Shown: piece after piece, positions 36,804-45,972 of the stretch
How the letters are laid out: every line of letters begins with the position of its first letter
Position numbering within the stretch: the stretch's first letter is position 1
From: Sulfitobacter dubius
Lineage (GTDB): Bacteria > Pseudomonadota > Alphaproteobacteria > Rhodobacterales > Rhodobacteraceae
Assembly: GCF_900113435.1 (NCBI RefSeq)
Contig: NZ_FOPG01000001.1
Coordinates: 1-64,000, forward strand
Direction of reading: 5' to 3'
DNA: 64,000 nt
Notes under the pieces: model-generated
What the model was told of the DNA's origin: nothing
The model's database searches: none
The model's input: the letters and a program-made list of their open reading frames with translations, nothing else
Position numbers and translations under genes: made by a program

Positions 36804-37872
36804 AACCCTGTTCCAACGGCTCTTTGGGTGGTTCTGGCGACGGCCTGAAAGCGATTTCGGCCCGCGCCGGGGGGCGGTGACCCATGTCATCATCCTTGAC
36901 GGGACCATGTCCTCGCTCGACCTGGGGCGCGAGACTAACGCGGGCATCGCCTATGGCCTGTGCCGCGAGATGGGCAGCGCCCTGTCGATCTATTACGAAC
37001 CCGGTCTGCAATGGCGTGATTGGCGCAGCGCGCGCGATGTTATCATGGGGCGCGGGATCAACCGACAGATCCGCCGCGCCTATGGCTATCTCGCCTCGCG
37101 CTACCGACCCGGGGACCGGATTTTCCTGATGGGTTATTCGCGTGGCGGCTATGCCGTGCGCTCGCTCGCCGGGGTGATCGACCGGGTGGGCCTTCTGCGT
37201 GCCGAGGTCGCGACAGAGCGCAACATCCGCGATGTCTACCGCCATTACGAGGCGCAACATCTGAGCAAGGCGGGCGAATTGTTTGCGCGGGCCAACTGCC
37301 ACCCTGAGGTAAAGATTGAGGCGATCGGTGTTTGGGATACGGTCAAATCGCTGGGCCTCAACGCGCCGCTGTTTTGGCGGTTCTCGCAGCCGCTGCATAT
37401 GTTCCACAACCACGATCTAAGCCGTAATGTGAAGAACGGCTTTCAGGCGCTGGCGCTGAACGAAACCCGTGTCGCCTATGCCCCGGTGCTGTGGACCACG
37501 CCCGAGGGCTATGCTGGACGGCTGGAGCAGGTTTGGTTTCCGGGCACCCACGGCGATGTCGGCGGGCAGTTGGGCGGTGATGAAGCTGCGCGCCCCTTGG
37601 CCAATATCCCACTGGTCTGGCTGTTGTCGCGGATGGAAGACAGCGGTCTGCCGCTCCCCGAAGGCTGGACCACACGCTTTGATCAAGACCCGACTGCGCC
37701 CTCCATCGGGCGCTGGCGCGGCTATGGCAAGATGCTGGTGACCCGCCGCCGTCGCGTTGTGGGGGCGGATCCGTCAGAGCGGCTACACGAAAGCGTGGAT
37801 CAGCGCCGCGCAGAGGCCGAGCCACAGCCGGGGCTTCTGGCGCGGATGCAGGGGGTGATTTCCAGCCTCTAG
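36781..37872 (+). CDS. DUF2235 alpha/beta-hydrolase-like protein
   Basis: A 363-residue protein of the DUF2235 family, which includes the catalytic part of T6SS phospholipase effectors. The nucleophile motif FLMGYSRGGYAVR is clear, as are an N-terminal THVIILDGTMSS and the WFPGTHGDVGGQL stretch that provides an acidic residue and histidine. No signal peptide is seen. I choose the GTG at 36781 (VPQSQPSKTLFQR), which overlaps the molybdoenzyme gene; an ATG near 36907 would cut off family sequence. No secretion-system gene is nearby, so an effector role is not supported. The stop shares a CTAG with the convergent gene. Confidence 0.8.
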   Translation: MPQSQPSKTLFQRLFGWFWRRPESDFGPRRGAVTHVIILDGTMSSLDLGRETNAGIAYGLCREMGSALSIYYEPGLQWRDWRSARDVIMGRGINRQIRRAYGYLASRYRPGDRIFLMGYSRGGYAVRSLAGVIDRVGLLRAEVATERNIRDVYRHYEAQHLSKAGELFARANCHPEVKIEAIGVWDTVKSLGLNAPLFWRFSQPLHMFHNHDLSRNVKNGFQALALNETRVAYAPVLWTTPEGYAGRLEQVWFPGTHGDVGGQLGGDEAARPLANIPLVWLLSRMEDSGLPLPEGWTTRFDQDPTAPSIGRWRGYGKMLVTRRRRVVGADPSERLHESVDQRRAEAEPQPGLLARMQGVISSL

Positions 37873-38255
37873 TCGCCCTTGCGGTCCGAAGGGTGATAGA
37901 TGCCGTCGCTATAGGGCAGCGGCTCCATCTCCCAAGGCAGGACCCCTTCGATCGCGCCGAGGTTCACGCCGCATTCATCCGGGTTCGAGCGGCGGCGGTG
38001 GTGGGTATAGATGCCGCAGGTCTTGCAGAAGTAGTGTTGCGCCGTATGGGTGCCCCATGTGTAAAGCGTAAGGTTTTCAGCGCCTTCCAGCACGGTCACC
38101 GTCTCGGCCAGCGCCGTCACCGTAGCGGCGGCACGGCGGCGACAGAAGGAACAGGTGCAGCGCGAGGCCGAGGCCAGACCGCGCGGAAACAGCGCTTCGA
38201 TCACCACGGCCCCGCAGTGACAAGAGGCGCGGCGGGTTTCTGAGGTTTCGGTCAT
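37869..38255 (-). CDS. GFA-family zinc protein
   Basis: A 128-residue member of the GFA/CENP-V fold. Zinc ligands sit in ASCHCGAVVIEA, SRCTCSFCRRR and YFCKTCGIYTHH. The family was named after a glutathione-dependent formaldehyde-activating activity, but most members have unknown substrates. Its start overlaps the stop of the rhomboid gene by 4 bp, so the two are co-translated. Confidence 0.88.
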   Translation of the reverse strand: MTETSETRRASCHCGAVVIEALFPRGLASASRCTCSFCRRRAAATVTALAETVTVLEGAENLTLYTWGTHTAQHYFCKTCGIYTHHRRRSNPDECGVNLGAIEGVLPWEMEPLPYSDGIYHPSDRKGD

Positions 38256-38995
38256 TTGCGTCTCACTTTCGGAATGCGGCTTTCGGCTAGATCATAGTCG
38301 GCGGCGGCATGGGGCGGATGGCCGTCGGTCTGTCGCCAAAAGGCAAAACCGCCCCGGCGCAGCCAAAGCGGCAGGGTCAGAACCAGCCCCGCGATAAACC
38401 CGCCTGCATGGGCCCAATAAGCCACACCGCCGGTGCCCGGCGTGGCACCGATCCCGCCGATGAACTGCATGCCGAACCACAGGCCCAGCATGATCCAAGC
38501 CGGGATCGCGAAGATGCGGAAAAACACGATAAAGATCACCAGAATGTCGACCTTGGCACGGGGGAACAGCAGCAGATAGCCCCCCATGACGCCGGCAATC
38601 GCGCCCGAGGCCCCGACCATAGGCACCCAAGACAGCGGCTCTGTCACCACTTGGCCCAACCCTGCGGCGATGCCACTGGCGAGGTAGAACAGCAGATAGC
38701 GCCCGTGGCCCATCTCATCCTCGACGTTGTCGCCGAAGATCCACAGAAACAGCATGTTACCGGCCAGGTGCATCCAGCCACCATGTAAGAATTGCGAGGT
38801 AATGAGGCCGAAATACCCCTCCCCATGGGTCAGCCGCGCGGGCAGCAGGGCGTAGGTGTAATAGAACTCCCCCAAGGCGCGCTCGTCCGCCATCAGCGAC
38901 AGAGAGGACAGGAACACGCCAATGTTCACCGCCATCAGCGCGTAGGTGACATAGGGCGTGCGGCCCGAGGGGTTATGGTCGCGGATCGGGAACAT
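38252..38995 (-). CDS. rhomboid intramembrane serine protease
   Basis: A 247-residue membrane protein with about six helices. The catalytic serine is in GASGAIAGVMGGYLL and the histidine in YWAHAGGFIAGL; HLAGNMLFLWIFGDNVED carries the conserved His/Asn face. The ATG at 38995 (MFPIRDHNPSGRTPYV) is the family start; the frame is open 12 codons further. Substrates are unknown. The two-gene operon with the GFA gene reads leftward. Confidence 0.92.
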   Translation of the reverse strand: MFPIRDHNPSGRTPYVTYALMAVNIGVFLSSLSLMADERALGEFYYTYALLPARLTHGEGYFGLITSQFLHGGWMHLAGNMLFLWIFGDNVEDEMGHGRYLLFYLASGIAAGLGQVVTEPLSWVPMVGASGAIAGVMGGYLLLFPRAKVDILVIFIVFFRIFAIPAWIMLGLWFGMQFIGGIGATPGTGGVAYWAHAGGFIAGLVLTLPLWLRRGGFAFWRQTDGHPPHAAADYDLAESRIPKVRRK

Positions 38996-39077
38996 GCGGG
39001 CCAGCCTTTGCCAAGTCTTGCACCGCGTCAAGCGGCGGAGGGATTAGCGCAGTTAGCTGCGCCCGCCGGGGCATCTG

Positions 39078-40229
39078 TCAAGCGGTGCCGAGCAGATCCC
39101 GCGCGATCCGTTCGAAAATACCCGCGCCGATGGGGATTAGATCATCGGGAAAATCGTAATCGGGATTGTGCAGCGCGGCGTAATCTTCCCCCGGCCCGAG
39201 GCAGAGCATCGCCGCCTTGGCGTTGCGTCCGAACAGGCCGAAATCCTCAGAGGCGCGCATCGGCAAGTTTCTCTGCCCGTGCGATACGCCAAGTGCGTCC
39301 ATCGCTGCGGCGGCGATGGCATAGGCTTCGGGATGATTGATTGAGGCGGCGAAATGGTCGGACTCTGCGAATTCCGCCTTCAGCCCATGGGCCTTTGCGC
39401 TGCGGGTGACCTCGACGCGCAGAGCGTCCTCAATCTCGGCCAGTGCGTCGTCGCGGGTGCTGCGCAGCGTGGCGTAGAACACCGCTTCGCCGGGGGCGAT
39501 GCCAAAGGTCGGCTCGCCCATGCGTAGATGGGTGAGGGTGACAAGGCGGAAGTCATCGTCGAGCGGCCCGCCGGGGCCGAGCGCTTGCAGCGCCGGGATC
39601 AATTCCGCCAGCCCAGGCGCAGGCGATCTGCCATCTTCGGGGCTGGCGGCATGGGCGGTCTTGCCATGCAGGGTCACGGCGATGCCCTTTGAGGCGCAGT
39701 TAATGAGCGCAGGGGCCGTGTCGACATGGCCGAAGGGGCGGCCCGGTTCGACATGGATGGCAAAGGCATAATCGGCGGCGATCTCGGTATAGGCGGGGTC
39801 GTTCACCACGGCGCGTGCACCGCTGCCGTCTTCTTCGGCGGGTTGGAACATCAGCACGACGCGGCCCTTGGCGACCGGTTGACGCGCGATCAATCGCCCA
39901 AGCGCCAGCAGCATGGTCATATGGCCGTCGTGGCCGCAGACATGGCTTTTGCCCGGCACTTGCGAGACCCAGGGGATGTCATGTTCTTCGGGGATCGGCA
40001 GGGCGTCCAACTCGGCGCGAAACAGCACCGTGGGGCCGGGGCTGCCGCTGTCAAAGACCGCCGCGACGCCGTGCCCACCGAGGCCGGAGAGAATGCGCGT
40101 GGGGCCGAGTTTTTCCAGTTCCGCCGCGATGGTCCGGGCGGTCTCAATCTCTTCGCCTGAGATTTCGGGATATTGGTGGAGCGCCCTGCGAAACTGCGTC
40201 AGGTCTTCGATGTCGCTGTTCGTCAGCAT
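39078..40229 (-). CDS. M20-family amidohydrolase
   Basis: A 383-residue metallopeptidase of the hippurate hydrolase/N-acyl-amino-acid amidohydrolase type. The metal-binding residues are in CGHDGHMTMLL and QPAEEDGSGAR, and a dimerisation domain follows. It removes N-acyl groups from amino acids or opens related amides. It lies 21 nt downstream of putA on the same strand, so it may be co-transcribed with it. Confidence 0.9.
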   Translation of the reverse strand: MLTNSDIEDLTQFRRALHQYPEISGEEIETARTIAAELEKLGPTRILSGLGGHGVAAVFDSGSPGPTVLFRAELDALPIPEEHDIPWVSQVPGKSHVCGHDGHMTMLLALGRLIARQPVAKGRVVLMFQPAEEDGSGARAVVNDPAYTEIAADYAFAIHVEPGRPFGHVDTAPALINCASKGIAVTLHGKTAHAASPEDGRSPAPGLAELIPALQALGPGGPLDDDFRLVTLTHLRMGEPTFGIAPGEAVFYATLRSTRDDALAEIEDALRVEVTRSAKAHGLKAEFAESDHFAASINHPEAYAIAAAAMDALGVSHGQRNLPMRASEDFGLFGRNAKAAMLCLGPGEDYAALHNPDYDFPDDLIPIGAGIFERIARDLLGTA

Positions 40230-40250
40230 GGCGCTCCTCCGATTTCTGTC

Positions 40251-43200
40251 CTAGGCCATCATACCCAAGAGCTGTGCATTGCCGCCCGAAGCAGTGGTGT
40301 CAACACAGACGTGACGCTCGGCCCTAACACGCGCGGTGTCGGGCAGGCCGCGCAGCAGTGGGATGATTACGCCGTCCCGGGCCGCGAGTGCTTGGTCAAT
40401 CTGCCGTGCGGTGGTGTCATCACCCCACCAGAGCACGCCGCCATAGGCTGGGCCGGTGGTCAGCGCATCGGGGTTGATCCGGCCAGAGGCCGTGACCGCC
40501 ACACCACCGAGCGCCCGCACGGCCTTGGCCTGCGCGGCAGCCGTTTCTGCCCCCGGTCCCATGCACAAAAGCGCGGGGCGCGGCAGGGTCGACAGGCGGT
40601 TGCTCTCGCCGGTCGGCCCGGGCATCGACTGGGTTTTCAGAACGGTCGGATGCAGCGCGGGCAGGGTGGGGAGCTTGGCCTCTGCGCTCTCCCATGTGCC
40701 GCTCGCGTCCTGATGGTCAGGTGCCGAGAAACGCGGCAGATAGTTCGGCCCGCCTGCCTTTGGCCCGGTGCCCGAAAGCCCTTCGCCTCCAAAGGGTTGG
40801 CTGCCGACGATCGCACCGATTTGGTTGCGGTTGACGTAGATGTTGCCCGCCTCGATCCGTTCCGAGACATGCTGCACCCGGTCGTCGATGCGGGTGTGCA
40901 GCCCGAAGGTGAGCCCGTAGCCCGTGGCATTGATCGCGTCGATCACGGCGTCGAGTTCGTGGCTTTTGAAGGTCGCGACATGCAGCACGGGGCCGAAGAT
41001 CTCGCGCTTCATGTCAGCAATGCTGTTCACCCGCAGTATCGCGGGACCGACGAAGGTGCCGCCCTCGGGCGCTTTGAGGTCCGCGATGACGCGGCCTTCG
41101 ATGCGGGCGGCTTCGATATGCTCGGCGATTCCTTTGCGCGCGGTGTCGTCGATAACGGGGCCAACATCGGTCGACAGATGCCACGGATCGCCCATGTTGA
41201 GCGCCTGCATGGCCCCCGTCAGCATGCGGATTAAGTCTTCGGCGATGTCCTCTTGGACATAGAGGCAGCGCACGGCGGAACAGCGTTGGCCTGCCGATTG
41301 GAAAGCGCTTTCGACGATGGCCTGCACGGCCTGCTCGGGCAGGGCAGTGCTGTCGACGATCATCGCATTGAGGCCACCAGTCTCGGCAATCAATGGCGTG
41401 CCGGGGGCGCAGTGTTCGGCCATATTGGCGCGGATGCGCAGGGCGGTGGCGGTGGAGCCGGTAAAGGCCACGCCGTTCACACGGGCATCGCCGGTCAGCG
41501 CCGCGCCGACCTTGCCGCCACCCGGCAGGAGTTGCAGGGCAGAGCGCGGCACCCCCGCTTCATGCAGCACTTCGACGGCGAGTTTGGCAATCAACGGGGT
41601 CTGCTCGGCCGGTTTGGCAAGCACGGCATTGCCAGCCGCCAGTGCCGCCGTGACCTGCCCGCAGAAGATCGCCAGCGGGAAGTTCCAAGGGGAGATGCAG
41701 GTGAAGATGCCCGCAGGCGGCGTGTTAGTCGCTTGGCCCGCGTAGTAGCGCAGGAAATCGACGGCTTCGCGTAGCTCGGCCACGCAGTCGGGCAGGCCCT
41801 TGCCAGCTTCGCGGGCGAGGATGGCGAAGATCTCGCCGTAGCGTTCCTCCAACATATCGGCTGCGCGGAGCAGGGTGGCGCGGCGGGTGTCCAGCGGGGC
41901 GTTCCAAGCGGCGGCATTGTCGAGCGCCGTGGCGACATCGGCCTCGGAGGCAGGCTGCACCGTGCCCGGCGATGTGCCGCCGGTCGGGTTGCTGACGGTC
42001 TCTTCGGCCTCGGGGTTGGCGTCGCCCGCAAGGATCGCCGCGGCGGTCCATGTGGCATCCGCAAAGGGGGCGCGAGCCTCTTCAATGGCGGCAAGGGTCG
42101 GGCTATGAGCCAGATCAAAGCCCTTGGCATTGGCGCGTTGAGGCAAGAACACCTCCGGCCCGCGCGGGATCGTCGGGGCGCTGTCCTGCAACTGGTCGAA
42201 CGGATCGGCGGCCACGACTTCTGGCGGCACGTTCTCGTCAACGATCTGGTTCACGAAACTGGAGTTCGCGCCGTTCTCAAGCAAACGCCGCACCAGATAG
42301 GCCAGCAGATCGCGGTGCGCGCCGACGGGGGCGTAGATGCGGCAGCGGGTGCCGTGTTTCTCCATCACGATGTCATGCAGAGTCTCGCCCATGCCGTGCA
42401 GGCGCTGGAACTCATAGGCCTCGGGGTCGTCGGCCATATGCAGCACGGCGGCGACGGTATGCGCATTGTGCGTGGCGAACTGCGGATAGATGCGATCGGT
42501 CATGTTCAGCAGTTTGCGGGCGTTGGCGATATAGCTCACATCGGTCGCGGCCTTGCGGGTGAAGACCGGGAAGCCATCAATGCCCTCGACCTGTGCGCGC
42601 TTGATCTCGGTGTCCCAATAGGCACCTTTCACCAGACGCACCATGATGCGGCGGTCGTGGCGCGTCGCCATGTCATAAAGCGTGTCGATCACCGTGCCCG
42701 CGCGGGGGCCATAGGCCTGCACCACGACGCCGAAACCGTCCCATCCGGCCAAGGCTGGCTCGCCCATCACCGTGTCAATGACCTCGAGCGAGAGCGCTAG
42801 GCGGTCGGCCTCTTCAGCGTCGATATTGAGCCCCATGCCCGCCGATTTCGCCAGCAGGGCCAGCGCCCGCAGACGCGGCACCAGATCGCGCATTACAGCC
42901 TCTTCCTGCGCCAACTCATAGCGCGGGTGCAGGGCCGAAAGTTTCACCGAGATGCCGGGGTTTTTGCGGATGTCGTCGTGGGTGCAGGCATCGGCAATGG
43001 CCGAGATCGCACGGGAATAGCTGAGATGGTAGCGCTTGGCGTCCGCCTCGGTCCGCGCGGCTTCGCCGAGCATGTCATAGCTATAGGTAAAGCCCTTTTT
43101 CTCCATTCCCTTGGCGCGTTTCATCGCCGCTTGAATGTCTTCGCCCAGAACGAACTGACGGCCCATCTCGCGCATGGCGCGGCTGACGGCGGTGCGGATC

Positions 43201-43667
43201 ACCGGCTCGCCCAGACGTTTGATCGCGGCGCGCAGGTGGCGCACCGGGCCGGGCTGGTCATCATCAAGCACGCGGCCCGTCAGCATCAGCGCCCATGTGG
43301 AGGCATTCACCAAGCTGGAGGTCGAGTGCCCCATGTGGCGGCCCCAGTCCGAAGGGGCGATCTTGTCTTCGATCAGCGCATCAATCGTATCGGCATCCGG
43401 CACCCGCAGCAATGCCTCGGCCAGACACATCAGGGCCACGCCCTCATCCGTGCTGAGACCGTATTCGGCGAGGAAGACTTCCATCATGCCGGGGGCCGAG
43501 GTGCCGCGAATGTCACGGACAAAGCCCGCCGCATCGGCGGTGATCTGGGCGCGGTCTTCGGCAGAAAGATCGGCCTGCGCCTTGAGCTCGGTCAGCAGCG
43601 CATCCGGGTCGGCATAGGTGCGCGCGTCGATGGTTTGGCGAAGGGCGGGGGCGTGATCGAGGGCCAT
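40251..43667 (-). CDS. putA: bifunctional proline dehydrogenase / P5C dehydrogenase
   Basis: A 1138-residue enzyme that converts proline to glutamate. The N-terminal part begins without the ribbon-helix-helix domain that lets some PutA proteins repress themselves. The proline dehydrogenase barrel spans about residues 100-450 (RLVKGAYWDTEIKRAQ), and the aldehyde dehydrogenase part about 510-1000 with the catalytic Glu in ETGGLNAMIV and Cys in SAGQRCSAVRCL. A C-terminal tail beyond residue 1010 follows. An Lrp gene is divergent from it at 43775. Confidence 0.96.
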   Translation of the reverse strand: MALDHAPALRQTIDARTYADPDALLTELKAQADLSAEDRAQITADAAGFVRDIRGTSAPGMMEVFLAEYGLSTDEGVALMCLAEALLRVPDADTIDALIEDKIAPSDWGRHMGHSTSSLVNASTWALMLTGRVLDDDQPGPVRHLRAAIKRLGEPVIRTAVSRAMREMGRQFVLGEDIQAAMKRAKGMEKKGFTYSYDMLGEAARTEADAKRYHLSYSRAISAIADACTHDDIRKNPGISVKLSALHPRYELAQEEAVMRDLVPRLRALALLAKSAGMGLNIDAEEADRLALSLEVIDTVMGEPALAGWDGFGVVVQAYGPRAGTVIDTLYDMATRHDRRIMVRLVKGAYWDTEIKRAQVEGIDGFPVFTRKAATDVSYIANARKLLNMTDRIYPQFATHNAHTVAAVLHMADDPEAYEFQRLHGMGETLHDIVMEKHGTRCRIYAPVGAHRDLLAYLVRRLLENGANSSFVNQIVDENVPPEVVAADPFDQLQDSAPTIPRGPEVFLPQRANAKGFDLAHSPTLAAIEEARAPFADATWTAAAILAGDANPEAEETVSNPTGGTSPGTVQPASEADVATALDNAAAWNAPLDTRRATLLRAADMLEERYGEIFAILAREAGKGLPDCVAELREAVDFLRYYAGQATNTPPAGIFTCISPWNFPLAIFCGQVTAALAAGNAVLAKPAEQTPLIAKLAVEVLHEAGVPRSALQLLPGGGKVGAALTGDARVNGVAFTGSTATALRIRANMAEHCAPGTPLIAETGGLNAMIVDSTALPEQAVQAIVESAFQSAGQRCSAVRCLYVQEDIAEDLIRMLTGAMQALNMGDPWHLSTDVGPVIDDTARKGIAEHIEAARIEGRVIADLKAPEGGTFVGPAILRVNSIADMKREIFGPVLHVATFKSHELDAVIDAINATGYGLTFGLHTRIDDRVQHVSERIEAGNIYVNRNQIGAIVGSQPFGGEGLSGTGPKAGGPNYLPRFSAPDHQDASGTWESAEAKLPTLPALHPTVLKTQSMPGPTGESNRLSTLPRPALLCMGPGAETAAAQAKAVRALGGVAVTASGRINPDALTTGPAYGGVLWWGDDTTARQIDQALAARDGVIIPLLRGLPDTARVRAERHVCVDTTASGGNAQLLGMMA

Positions 43668-43720
43668 GGCAAGCTCCAGTTGATGTTTGACCCAGAATAC
43701 CTGATGATCGGCAGGAATTT

Positions 43721-43748
43721 CGACCGAAGATAATCAATTGCGCGGTCG
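43721..43748. promoter_or_regulatory. candidate PutR operator
   Basis: CGACCG at 43721-43726 and CGGTCG at 43743-43748 form an inverted repeat with an AT-rich 16-nt spacer between the divergent putA and Lrp genes. It is a plausible binding site for the Lrp protein. Confidence 0.45.
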
Positions 43749-43774
43749 ATATGTCTGAAGTTTAAGGAGGCCGC

Positions 43775-44251
43775 ATGGCAAATGAACTTTTCGATCTGGA
43801 CCGGTTCGACAGCGCGATTCTATCGGTTCTAGCCGAGGATGGCCGCATCAGCATCACTGACCTTGCGCGGCGCATCGGCCTTTCGAAATCCCCGACCCAA
43901 GCGCGGCTGAGACGGTTGGAGGATAGCGGCGTGATCCTAGGATACCGGGCCCTGTTGGACCCAATTCGGCTGGGGCTGGATCACGTGGCCTTCGTGGAGG
44001 TGCGCCTTAACGACACGCGCGAGGCGGCTTTGCGGGCCTTCAACCTTGCCGTGGCCAAAGTGCCCGAGATCGAGCAGGCGCATATGATTGCAAGCCATTT
44101 CGATTACCTGATCAAAGTCCGCACGCGCAACATGTCGGAATATCGGCGGTTTCTGGGTGAGGTTATTTCGACCCTGCCGCATGTGGCCAGCACCTCGACC
44201 TATGTGGCGATGGAGGCGGTGAAAGAAACGATGCTGGCCGATACGGCATAA
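43775..44251 (+). CDS. putR: Lrp/AsnC-family regulator, likely of putA
   Basis: A 158-residue Lrp/AsnC protein. Helix-turn-helix within residues 8-65 (DSAILSVLAEDGRISITDLA, then LSKSPTQARLRRLEDSGVI); RAM domain with VAFVEVRLNDTRE and HMIASHFDYLIKVRTR. The start has AAGGAGG, a perfect ribosome site, 6 nt upstream. It is divergent from putA (107 nt), the arrangement of the proline-responsive activator PutR of other alphaproteobacteria; the symbol rests on that. Confidence 0.88.
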   Translation: MANELFDLDRFDSAILSVLAEDGRISITDLARRIGLSKSPTQARLRRLEDSGVILGYRALLDPIRLGLDHVAFVEVRLNDTREAALRAFNLAVAKVPEIEQAHMIASHFDYLIKVRTRNMSEYRRFLGEVISTLPHVASTSTYVAMEAVKETMLADTA

Positions 44252-44255
44252 GCAA

Positions 44256-44275
44256 GGGGGAAGGAACATTCCCCC
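44256..44275 (+). terminator. hairpin after the putR-like gene
   Basis: GGGGGAA at 44256-44262 pairs with TTCCCCC at 44269-44275, 5 nt after the stop. Only ATTT follows, so it is a weak terminator candidate that would shield the tRNA gene. Confidence 0.55.
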
Positions 44276-44276
44276 A

Positions 44277-44304
44277 TTTACACCGCCCGCATGATGCTTA
44301 TTGT
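44277..44304 (+). promoter_or_regulatory. possible tRNA-Leu promoter
   Basis: TTTACA at 44277-44282 and TATTGT at 44299-44304 with a 16-nt spacer resemble a housekeeping promoter, and the tRNA gene starts 11 nt further on. Judged by eye only. Confidence 0.35.
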
Positions 44305-44314
44305 GCGCCCCGAT

Positions 44315-44401
44315 GCGGGCGTGATGGAATGGTAGACATACCAGACTTAAAATCTGTTGGGGCGTAGCCCCGTGTGGGTTCGAGTCCCACCGCCCGCACC
44401 A
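44315..44401 (+). tRNA. tRNA-Leu (UAA)
   Basis: Acceptor strands GCGGGCG at 44315-44321 and CGCCCGC at 44391-44397 pair, the anticodon stem CCAGA/TCTGT-like helix encloses CTTAAAA with anticodon TAA at 44348-44350, a long variable arm with GGGGCGTAGCCCC follows and the T arm reads GTGGGTTCGAGTCCCAC. CCA is encoded at 44399-44401. The long variable arm is as expected for leucine. Confidence 0.97.
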
Positions 44402-44414
44402 CTTTTGCCGAAAC

Positions 44415-45956
44415 TTAGCTCGCTTGAGCGAGCATTGCAGGCTCCGCCATTTGCGTGGCACCGGGGATGAAGACGGAGAAGGTCGTCCCTTGGCCAAGCG
44501 TGCTTTTGACCGTGATGTCGCCGCCATGGGCAAGGGCCAGTTTCTTGCAGATCGCCAGCCCCAAACCCGTGCCACCTTCGGCGCGGTCATCTGCGTCTTC
44601 GATCTGGGTGAAGGCTTCGAAAATGCGGTCTAGGTCTTCTGCTGCAATGCCCACGCCGTTGTCTTCGACCTCAAAGCAGAATCCGCCCGATTGAAGCCGA
44701 ACCCGCAGATAGATGTCGCGGGCTTTCGAAAACTTTAGCGCGTTCCCGACGATATGACCCAAGAGTTGCAGGCTGCGGCGGCGGTCGGCGGTGACGCTAA
44801 GCGCGGGTGTGTCGATATGCAGTGTCGCGGTTTTATCGTGGGCCGATCCATGATGCTCTTCGACCACCTCTTCCAAAAGCGCGCGCGTGTCGAAGAGCGT
44901 CTTGTCCAGCGCAAGCTCGTTGAGTTCCATATTGGTGTAGTCGAGGATGTCGTTGATAATGGTCAACAACTGCCCGCCAGCAAATTTGATACGCTGGCCA
45001 TAAAGCTGTGCTTGATCGCCCATCTTCTCAAAATGCGGTCGCGCAGGCTTTTCTTCGGGCGCAAGCTTGGCAAGGTTGTGATTTTTAAGTTCGGACAAAA
45101 AGCTGGCATATCCGATGACGATGGTCAGCGGGGTGCGCAATTCATGGCTCAGCACGCTCATGAATTCCGACTTCGCGCGGCTTGCACTTTCGGCGGCATC
45201 GCGGGCTTTGCGCAACTCCTCGACGCTTTCGCTCCGGGTGCGGTTCTCAACCACATAGCTAAAGAATGCGGCGAGGGCGATAACGGTGGCTGTTCCCGCG
45301 ATGATCAGCGCGATCAAACGGTATTCGACTGGATTGGCATAGTCAGGCAGAGCCGGAAGCGGGGTTACCTGAAAAGCGGCCATGCCGGTGAAATGCAACA
45401 GGATGATAGCCAAGGCCAACAGCCCCGCCATCGACAGAACACTGCGCCGGCCCCCGCGCCGGGCGGCGCCCAGCGCGAGCGTTGTCAACACGACCGAAAT
45501 TATCACAGAAGCGACCAAGTACTGGATGTCCCAATGGATCGTACCCTGCACCCGGTAGGCAACCATGCCAGTATAGTGCATGGCTGCGATGGCCAACCCA
45601 AAGATCGCCCCGCCAAGGATCGTCGCGCGGCGCGATTTAACCAAACCTGCGATGAGAACTCCCAAGGTTGAGCCGATGATGGCGATGATCAGCGACAGGA
45701 ACGTCAGTGAAAAGTGAAAGGTAGCCGGCGCATCAAGTTGATAGGCGAGGATCGCAATGAAATGGGTACACCAAACCGTGATCCCAGCGGTCATCGCGGT
45801 AAGGTAACACCAGATCAATGCCTGCCGACGTGGCTGTTCAAGCACATGTTTATAAAGGCGTGAGACAACCCAACTGCCAAATATGCAAAGCAGTGCTGCC
45901 AAGATCACAAGTCCGAGGTCATGATCATGATGAATAGTGTGGGCGACCCGGAACAT
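44415..45956 (-). CDS. MHYT-domain sensor histidine kinase
   Basis: A 513-residue inner-membrane kinase. Seven hydrophobic segments in the first 240 residues carry three MHYT-type motifs, WCTHFIAILAY, MHYTGMVAYR and LHFTGMAAFQ, thought to bind copper and sense O2, CO or NO. A short linker leads to the phosphoacceptor H in VLSHELRTPLT and a full ATPase domain (N box EDNGVGI, then GGTGLGLAICKKL). No receiver domain follows. The ATG at 45956 (MFRVAHTIHHDHDLG) is chosen over one at 46025, because the longer form would run over a CtrA site. The tRNA-Leu gene lies just past its end. Confidence 0.88.
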   Translation of the reverse strand: MFRVAHTIHHDHDLGLVILAALLCIFGSWVVSRLYKHVLEQPRRQALIWCYLTAMTAGITVWCTHFIAILAYQLDAPATFHFSLTFLSLIIAIIGSTLGVLIAGLVKSRRATILGGAIFGLAIAAMHYTGMVAYRVQGTIHWDIQYLVASVIISVVLTTLALGAARRGGRRSVLSMAGLLALAIILLHFTGMAAFQVTPLPALPDYANPVEYRLIALIIAGTATVIALAAFFSYVVENRTRSESVEELRKARDAAESASRAKSEFMSVLSHELRTPLTIVIGYASFLSELKNHNLAKLAPEEKPARPHFEKMGDQAQLYGQRIKFAGGQLLTIINDILDYTNMELNELALDKTLFDTRALLEEVVEEHHGSAHDKTATLHIDTPALSVTADRRRSLQLLGHIVGNALKFSKARDIYLRVRLQSGGFCFEVEDNGVGIAAEDLDRIFEAFTQIEDADDRAEGGTGLGLAICKKLALAHGGDITVKSTLGQGTTFSVFIPGATQMAEPAMLAQAS

Positions 45957-45972
45957 TCTAATCCAATCGTAT

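Noticed and set aside
36781-37872. Type VI secretion phospholipase effector
   Set aside because: The DUF2235 fold fits, but there is no VgrG, PAAR, immunity or T6SS gene nearby and no extra effector domain.
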